Shown piece by piece: positions 1 through 4,249 of a DNA stretch of 6,104 bases (positions within the stretch are counted from its first letter, which is position 1; each line of letters begins with the position of its first letter). The translations under genes were made by a program, and so were the position numbers. Origin of the DNA: Candidatus Eiseniibacteriota bacterium (lineage in GTDB: Bacteria; Joyebacterota; Joyebacteria; Joyebacterales; Joyebacteraceae); the NCBI GenBank assembly GCA_030610515.1, contig JAUWRQ010000078.1:1-6104 (forward strand). The letters run 5' to 3'. Under the pieces are notes generated by a model. It saw only the letters and a list, made by a program, of their open reading frames with translations. It made no database searches and was not told the origin of the DNA.

Positions 1-155
1 CGTCAGTGGCGGCGTTCACCGCCGCCTGGATGGTCGGGTAGTCCCCCGAGCCCGTCCGGGCTGATGACGTAGGTAGTCCCCGCCGCGGTCCCGGCAGTGA
101 GCGCGGCAAGCGCGGCACCGATGACGAGCAAACCTACCCATGTGACTCTACGCAA
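1..155 (-). CDS. N-terminus of an exported parallel beta-helix-type protein D, with apparent frameshift, continuing beyond the window
   Basis: From the TTG at 155 the frame encodes a signal peptide: Arg-Arg, then a hydrophobic stretch GLLVIGAALAALTAG, then TAAG. It is followed by TTYVISPDG. At 41-56 there is one base too many in a G-rich run (minus strand GACGGGCTCGGGGGAC). Unshifted, the frame ends at a TGA at 5-3. Removing one G gives SPDGSGDYPTIQAAVNAATD, the familiar start of bacterial right-handed beta-helix/pectin-lyase-fold secreted proteins (SGDYPTIQAAV motif), open to the window edge. The extra base may be a sequencing or assembly error in a homopolymer, or a real inactivating mutation. 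It lies 58 nt after gene C with no terminator visible between them, so it probably belongs to the same transcript. No active-site region is in view. Confidence 0.7.
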
Positions 156-160
156 GGGTT

Positions 161-167
161 CCTCCTT
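161..167 (-). promoter_or_regulatory. Ribosome binding site deciding the start of gene D
   Basis: AAGGAGG (minus strand) lies five bases upstream of a TTG at 155-153. A GTG further upstream at 191-189 is in the same frame, but starting there would put the Shine-Dalgarno sequence inside the coding region and add a charged leader before the signal peptide. TTG is therefore preferred. Confidence 0.7.
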
Positions 168-213
168 ACAGTCGGTTCCTGAGAGCGGCACGACGTTCTG
201 CCAATTCCAGCTT

Positions 214-954
214 CTAGCTCCTGTAGAGGGCCTTTATCGTCCCCCAGCTCTCCTCCTCCACCGGAGCGCCTTCGCACGAGCAGCAGTCCTGCACGCCAGT
301 TTCCAGGATGAAGTCGAGTCCGTACCCGGGCGGAAGCGTCGCGCCGGCGTAGACGTAGACGCAGGCCTCGCCGCCGTAACACGGGGCGAGCAAGGTGTGC
401 ACGAGCACCTCGCCCGGCACAAGCCTCTGCGGCTCGGGCAGCCCCGGGCAACCCATGAACACGAAGTTCAGAGCGACATCACCGGTGTTGGACACGACGA
501 GCTCGAATTCGGCGTCCGTGCTCGGGGGAGGCAGAACGCCCAGGCAGTCGACGGTAATCGTGAATGAGGGGTGCAGGACGTCTACAGTCGCAATGTCGGT
601 GTCCATGTAGTCGGAACCGAAGTCGTCCGTGTAGAGCGCGATGACGGTGTTCTCCAACGGGTCAGGGTCGCCCGCCTGTATCGTGTAGTGGAACTCGCGA
701 ACGTCCAACGCGCCAGGGGGAAGCTCCGGCTCGAAGAACTCCGTCAGATCTCCGAGCACCGAGTCGTCCATGTCCACGAGGTAGACGGAGCAATCACTGT
801 TGTTGGAGACCTGAATCGTGTACACCACCTCGTACCCGACCGGCGCTGCGGTCACGTTCACGTCCTTCACCACAGCGATTCCGCCTGTGCACTGCGCCAG
901 GGCGCATGCGGGAACCGCGATCAGCAGCACCGCCAGGCATGACAGTCTGGACAT
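214..954 (-). CDS. Exported DUF11-like protein C, stand-alone copy of the N-terminal module of B with its own C-terminal tail
   Basis: 246 residues, TAG stop. The signal peptide (hydrophobic LAVLLIAVPACALA, likely cleavage after Ala20) leaves Gln21-Cys22, as in protein B. A Gln before the Cys does not fit a lipobox, so a lipoprotein is unlikely. Residues 1-225 align with residues 1-225 of B without a single gap; about 43% of residues 21-225 are identical by eye. Shared landmarks at the same positions are C22, C55, YTIQ at 90-93, DPDPL at 96-100, HPSFT at 128-132, C137, TDAEF at 146-150, GDVAL at 158-162, C198, ATLPP at 205-209 and CC at 224-225. Two DUF11-like beta sandwiches are the likely fold. 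After the CC pair B enters its repeats, whereas C ends in a 21-residue tail, SCEGAPVEEESWGTIKALYR plus Ser. The nine mature cysteines suggest disulfides after export. It is probably co-transcribed with B; partner and ligand are unknown. Confidence 0.92.
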   Translation of the reverse strand: MSRLSCLAVLLIAVPACALAQCTGGIAVVKDVNVTAAPVGYEVVYTIQVSNNSDCSVYLVDMDDSVLGDLTEFFEPELPPGALDVREFHYTIQAGDPDPLENTVIALYTDDFGSDYMDTDIATVDVLHPSFTITVDCLGVLPPPSTDAEFELVVSNTGDVALNFVFMGCPGLPEPQRLVPGEVLVHTLLAPCYGGEACVYVYAGATLPPGYGLDFILETGVQDCCSCEGAPVEEESWGTIKALYRS

Positions 955-958
955 GGTG

Positions 959-964
959 TCCTCC
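959..964 (-). promoter_or_regulatory. Ribosome binding site of gene C
   Basis: GGAGGA (minus strand) ends four bases before the ATG at 954-952, within the 33-nt gap after the stop of gene B. It fixes the start of C and shows independent ribosome loading within a probable polycistronic message. Confidence 0.75.
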
Positions 965-987
965 GTTCAGCTGCAACCTCTGAGAGC

Positions 988-3900
988 CTACTTCAACAGC
1001 ACCATCGTATGAACCGCCATCTCCTCCCCCGCCTCGAGCCTCGCGAAGTAGACGCCGCTGGGCAGTGCGTTGCCGGCGGCGTCCGTTCCGTTCCAGACGA
1101 CCCGGCGTCTGCCGGCCTCCCGGAAGCCGTCCTCAACAGTCACGACAAGGTCGCCGGCGGCAGAGAACACGTCCAGCCTGATGCGGCCGCTCTCCGGCAG
1201 GTCGTACTCGATCCTCGTCGTCGGGTTGAACGGGTTGGGCGAGTTGCCGCGGATCGTCAGCACGGTCGCGATCTCAGCGTCATCCATTCCAGTCCCGAGC
1301 GTCGCGGACGCCTCGTTCGAGGGGTCGCTCTCGTTCCCGTGGACGTCCTCCGCCAAAACCCGGTAGTACCACGTCGTCGGGCCTGGGTCGAGGTCAAGGA
1401 AGGTCGTGTCCGTCGCAGTCCCCACCAGCGTAGTCCCGTCGGGCACGAATCCCGGCGTCTCGCGTCGGTGAACGTTGTAGTGCCCCAGGTCCTCGTCGTG
1501 GTACCCGCTCGGGGACCATGTCAGATCCACGTCCGCACCATCGACGTTCGCGGCAAGGGCCACCGCTGCCCCGGGCGCCAGGTTGTCGACCGACCTGCCG
1601 CTGTCGGGGAGCGATGTCCAATAGGCGTCCGGATCCGCGGTGTGGGCGATTGTCCTGAAGTAGTGGTACTCATCTGAGATGTCGGTGGAATCGAACAGCG
1701 TCGGCACGGCAGAGGAGTAAGCCTCCAGCTGATAGGCCTCAACGGTGGCGACGAGTTCCCAGTAGAACGTCCCGCGCGGCCGCTCCTCGGGGAGGAAGAC
1801 GGGGCCATCGTGATCCGGAGGCTCCTCCGATGCGCTCCGTGGCAAACGGGCAAGCTCGGACACGCTGCCCAGGACGACGGCGTCTTCGGCGGGAACGGCA
1901 CCCCTTCCCGGACTGATCGCGCGCCACAGAGTGTAGTGGTCTATCGCGTTCTCGGGCCACGGGTCCAGGTAGCTGGCATCCCACGTGAGGTTGACCTGGC
2001 CGCCCTGGTCACCCGGAACGTCGCGAACCGAGAGAATCTCTGCCGAAGGATAGCCAAGGTACCCGTTGCGCTCGACTCGCTGCGCGTAGATGTCCTCTTC
2101 TGTCCTGCGCGAGTCGTCCCACACGATGATCGCGCCGCCGTCACCGTCTGTCGTCATGCAGTGTCCGAGCTGGCTGCCCGCAGCCGTGGAAACCGCCACG
2201 CCGTCGGTGTCCCAGAGAACGTTCCCCTCGCTGTCGACACGCTGAGCGTAGACGTCATCATCCTGCAGTCGCCCATCCTCCCACGCGACTACCGCTCCAC
2301 CGTCGCCGTCGCCCGCGACCGAGGGATGCTGCTGCGACTGCCCGGCCGTGCATACAGGCACGCCCATGGCCGTCCAGAGCGCGGTTCCATCCCCGCTGAC
2401 ACGCTGCGCATAGATATCCCAGTTGCCGGCGCGGTGGTCCTGCCAGCAGATGATGGCACCGTGCGAGCCGTCGGCTATGAGCTCGTGCTTCAGCTGACCG
2501 GGAGCGCCATTACAAATGAGGATACCGTCTTCGGCCCAGCGCTCGCTCCCATCCGGGTCCACGCGCTGGGCGTAGATGTCAATGTAGCCGGACCGCGCAT
2601 CGAGCCACACAACAACGGCACCCCCGGACTCGTCGCTGACCATGCGGGGTGAGGACTGCTCCATTGAGAGGTCGCAGAGAGCCACACCATCGGCCGTCCA
2701 GACCGGAGTGCCGAATGAGCCCATACGTTGCACGTAGACGTCTCCCACATCGGCCCTCTCATCCTCCCAGGAGATGATCATCCCGAACTGGCCGTCCGGC
2801 ACCAGGCGGCTGCGCGACTGATCTCCCCCGGCCGTGCAGACGGGCACTCCGTCCATCGCCCACAGAGCGTCGCCCGACGCATTGAGCCGCTGGGCGTAGA
2901 TATCGACTGCTGTGGGATTGCGTGAGTCCTCCCAGACGATGAATGCGCCCCCCATGCCGTCGCCTAGAACCCGTGGGAACTCCTGGTCACCTGCGGCACC
3001 GCACACCTGGACCCCGCGGGTCGGCCACAATGCGGTGCCCGACGCGTCGATTCGCTGGGCATAGATGTCGTCGGCTCCTGAGAAGTGATCGTGCCATACC
3101 ATGATCACGCCGCCCTGGCCGTCGGGAGCGAGCTGGATGTCGGTCTGGTAGTACGCTCCGCCACCAACCTCGATTCCGTCAGTGGCCCAGAGGGGAACGC
3201 CACGCGCGTCCAAGTGCTGGGCGAAGACCTCGTACATGCCGTTCCTGCCGTCGATCCACCCCAGGAAGACACCGCCCTCGCCGTCCGGGGCTGTCGCCGC
3301 TTCTGTCTGCTCGCCTTCCGCTCCACACACCAGGTTGCCCTGACTGGGGTCGTGCGACCACCGCGAGGGAACAGCGAAGCAGCAGTTCTCCGCGAACTCG
3401 TCGAATGTGTCTGTCAGCCCGTATTCGGGCGGCAGCGTAGCCGTCGCCAGGACCTGGGCGCAGGCCATGTCGCCGATAGCAGGCACCAGCATGATGTGGG
3501 TATGTGTTTCCCCGGGGCCGAGCGAGACGGGAGGAGGACTGTCAGGGAAGCCGGAGAAGACGAAGTCCAGGGCAACGTCCCCGCTGTTCGTGACCAGCAT
3601 CTGGAACTCGGCATCCGTGTCGGGCTCCGGGGGTGGGGAAAAGCAATCGAGCTCGAGCGTGAAGCTCGGGTGAATGATGTCGATGACGACGGACGCAGTG
3701 TCTTCGTGTGGCTCCCCGAACTCATCTTCATAGATGACGGTGATCTCGTTGACCAGTGGATCCGGATCAGACGGCTGAATCGTGTATTGGTATATCGCAG
3801 CCCCGTCCTCGTCGGGCCACAGCATCTCCGGGAGGTCCAGCTCGACTGGTCCAAGCAGCGTGTCGTGGGCTTCAAGCAGAGTCATCACACAGGAGGACAT

Positions 3901-4053
3901 GTTCTGTACCTCGATGAAGTATTCGATCTCCTGCCAGACAAGAGCAGCAGATACATCGGCCTCCTTGCACACCGTGACGCCTTCCTCGCACTGAGCGTTC
4001 AGGCTCACCGGAAGCACGGCAAGCAACGCAGCAACACAGAGTAGTCTGAGCAT
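988..4053 (-). CDS. Exported multidomain repeat protein B: DUF11-like module, eight 54-residue repeats, two FN3-like domains, C-terminal sorting-like domain
   Basis: Complete, 1021 residues, TAG stop. The ATG is supported by AGGAGG five bases upstream and by a signal peptide (hydrophobic core at residues 3-18, likely cleavage after LNA, leaving Gln21-Cys22). Residues about 24-225 are two DUF11-like beta-sandwich domains (YTIQPSDPDPL; DAEFQMLVTNSGDVAL) ending in a Cys-Cys pair. Residues 240-663 hold eight repeats with WxDxR at 266, 320, 374, 429, 483, 537, 591 and 645; the second repeat lacks the Arg. About 672-786 and 826-919 are FN3-like. About 930-1021 are a FlgD-Ig/type IX sorting-like domain with NPFNPTT at 940-946 and WNGTDAAG...GVYFARLEA near the end. 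The protein has about 16% Asp+Glu and only three lysines. It is a paralogue of the upstream protein and shares its N-terminal module with the downstream protein. A surface or secreted role in binding or structure is inferred; no catalytic residues were recognised. Confidence 0.95.
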   Translation of the reverse strand: MLRLLCVAALLAVLPVSLNAQCEEGVTVCKEADVSAALVWQEIEYFIEVQNMSSCVMTLLEAHDTLLGPVELDLPEMLWPDEDGAAIYQYTIQPSDPDPLVNEITVIYEDEFGEPHEDTASVVIDIIHPSFTLELDCFSPPPEPDTDAEFQMLVTNSGDVALDFVFSGFPDSPPPVSLGPGETHTHIMLVPAIGDMACAQVLATATLPPEYGLTDTFDEFAENCCFAVPSRWSHDPSQGNLVCGAEGEQTEAATAPDGEGGVFLGWIDGRNGMYEVFAQHLDARGVPLWATDGIEVGGGAYYQTDIQLAPDGQGGVIMVWHDHFSGADDIYAQRIDASGTALWPTRGVQVCGAAGDQEFPRVLGDGMGGAFIVWEDSRNPTAVDIYAQRLNASGDALWAMDGVPVCTAGGDQSRSRLVPDGQFGMIISWEDERADVGDVYVQRMGSFGTPVWTADGVALCDLSMEQSSPRMVSDESGGAVVVWLDARSGYIDIYAQRVDPDGSERWAEDGILICNGAPGQLKHELIADGSHGAIICWQDHRAGNWDIYAQRVSGDGTALWTAMGVPVCTAGQSQQHPSVAGDGDGGAVVAWEDGRLQDDDVYAQRVDSEGNVLWDTDGVAVSTAAGSQLGHCMTTDGDGGAIIVWDDSRRTEEDIYAQRVERNGYLGYPSAEILSVRDVPGDQGGQVNLTWDASYLDPWPENAIDHYTLWRAISPGRGAVPAEDAVVLGSVSELARLPRSASEEPPDHDGPVFLPEERPRGTFYWELVATVEAYQLEAYSSAVPTLFDSTDISDEYHYFRTIAHTADPDAYWTSLPDSGRSVDNLAPGAAVALAANVDGADVDLTWSPSGYHDEDLGHYNVHRRETPGFVPDGTTLVGTATDTTFLDLDPGPTTWYYRVLAEDVHGNESDPSNEASATLGTGMDDAEIATVLTIRGNSPNPFNPTTRIEYDLPESGRIRLDVFSAAGDLVVTVEDGFREAGRRRVVWNGTDAAGNALPSGVYFARLEAGEEMAVHTMVLLK
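1288..2094 (-). repeat. Long direct repeat, copy in gene B (FN3 region)
   Basis: Partner of 4547-5323 in gene A. It covers the last DIYAQRVERNG motif, the SVRDVPGDQGG FN3-like segment and the second FN3 domain up to LGTG. This copy has a 10-residue in-frame insertion in the linker between WRAIS (710-714) and FYWE (763-766). Similarity falls sharply on both sides, into the repeat array and into the C-terminal domain. Confidence 0.88.
2065..3336 (-). repeat. Eight tandem 54-residue (162-nt) coding repeats in protein B
   Basis: Units follow each other at 54 residues, with one 55-residue step between the third and fourth WxDxR. Consensus by eye: LWxxDGVxVCxAxGxQxxPxxxxDGxGGAIIxWxDxRxxxxDIYAQRVDxxG, with variable positions dominating. 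Six of eight units carry a Cys at the same place (243, 351, 406, 460, 514, 568); the second has Gly and the eighth Ser. The DNA copies have diverged enough that they are recognisable mainly at protein level. Eight units would suit an eight-bladed closed propeller, or two smaller ones; this is inference. Confidence 0.9.
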
Positions 4054-4058
4054 AATCC

Positions 4059-4064
4059 CCTCCT
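4059..4064 (-). promoter_or_regulatory. Ribosome binding site of gene B, with possible self-pairing leader
   Basis: AGGAGG lies five bases upstream of the ATG at 4053-4051 and fixes that start. A CCTCC on the minus strand at 4081-4077 is complementary to GGAGG at 4063-4059 across a 13-nt loop, so the leader could fold over its own Shine-Dalgarno sequence. The stem is only five base pairs, so regulatory meaning is uncertain. Confidence 0.75.
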
Positions 4065-4111
4065 CGGAAGCGGTCTGGAGGTATTCATGTACGCGGTGAG
4101 CAACCTGCGCA

Positions 4112-4140
4112 ACTATAGCACATCAATGAGACTGGGTCAA
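4112..4140 (-). promoter_or_regulatory. Sigma-70-type extended -10 promoter for gene B (and C, D)
   Basis: Minus strand: -35 TTGACC at 4140-4135, a 17-nt spacer, and -10 TATAGT at 4117-4112, preceded by TGC so that it also reads as an extended -10. Each hexamer differs from the E. coli consensus at one position, and the spacing is optimal. It sits in the locally AT-rich part of an otherwise GC-rich region. The predicted transcript start is near 4105, giving a leader of about 50 nt. The promoter lies after the hairpin of gene A and 59 bases upstream of the B start codon. Confidence 0.7.
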
Positions 4141-4141
4141 T

Positions 4142-4167
4142 AATGGCGCCATTCCGTGTCATTCCGT
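4142..4167 (-). promoter_or_regulatory. Candidate operator: 12-bp palindrome plus two phased 8-bp direct repeats
   Basis: A perfect palindrome AATGGCGCCATT occupies 4142-4153, one base upstream of the -35 hexamer of the gene B promoter. Overlapping its upstream edge are two copies of ACGGAATG (minus strand) at 4150-4157 and 4160-4167, exactly 10 bp apart, about one helical turn. Relative to the predicted start of transcription these lie near -43, -49 and -59, a usual range for an activator contacting RNA polymerase. The regulator is unknown; function is inferred from position and symmetry only. Confidence 0.4.
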
Positions 4168-4173
4168 CGCGTG

Positions 4174-4212
4174 AAGAAGGGAGGCCGCACGAACAGTTCC
4201 GCCTCCCTCCTT
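4174..4212 (-). terminator. Terminator-like hairpin downstream of gene A
   Basis: On the minus strand, a 12-base arm AAGGAGGGAGGC (4212-4201) can pair with GCCTCCCTTCTT (4185-4174) around a 15-nt loop, with a single G.U wobble and no bulge. It lies 37 nt after the TAG of gene A and upstream of the promoter of gene B, where a terminator would be expected. There is no long uridine run after the stem. The only U-rich stretch (UUCUU) is the 3' foot of the stem itself, so efficiency as an intrinsic terminator is uncertain. It could instead protect mRNA 3' ends. Confidence 0.6.
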
Positions 4213-4249
4213 GGCGGTCACCCAACTGTGCCACGGCCACCCGTGCCGA

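Noticed and set aside
889..954. Lipoprotein signal in protein C because Cys22 follows the signal peptide
   Set aside because: The residue before the Cys is Gln, which does not fit a lipobox. Signal peptidase I cleavage after Ala20 fits better, and the same arrangement occurs in B.
1810..2652. 280-codon open frame on the plus strand
   Set aside because: It is antisense to the repeat and FN3 region of gene B. Its repeated VDVxxxP-like pieces are a mirror of the sense repeats, not a protein family.
3085..4044. 319-codon open frame on the plus strand opposite gene B
   Set aside because: It lies wholly antisense to a well-supported gene with signal peptide and repeats. Its translation shows no domain logic, and there is no convincing ribosome binding site. 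High GC and repeat codon bias explain it.
4005..4088. Small upstream frame beginning at an ATG in the leader of gene B and overlapping its start out of phase
   Set aside because: There is no Shine-Dalgarno sequence before it, and the 27-residue product has no recognisable features. It is best seen as chance.
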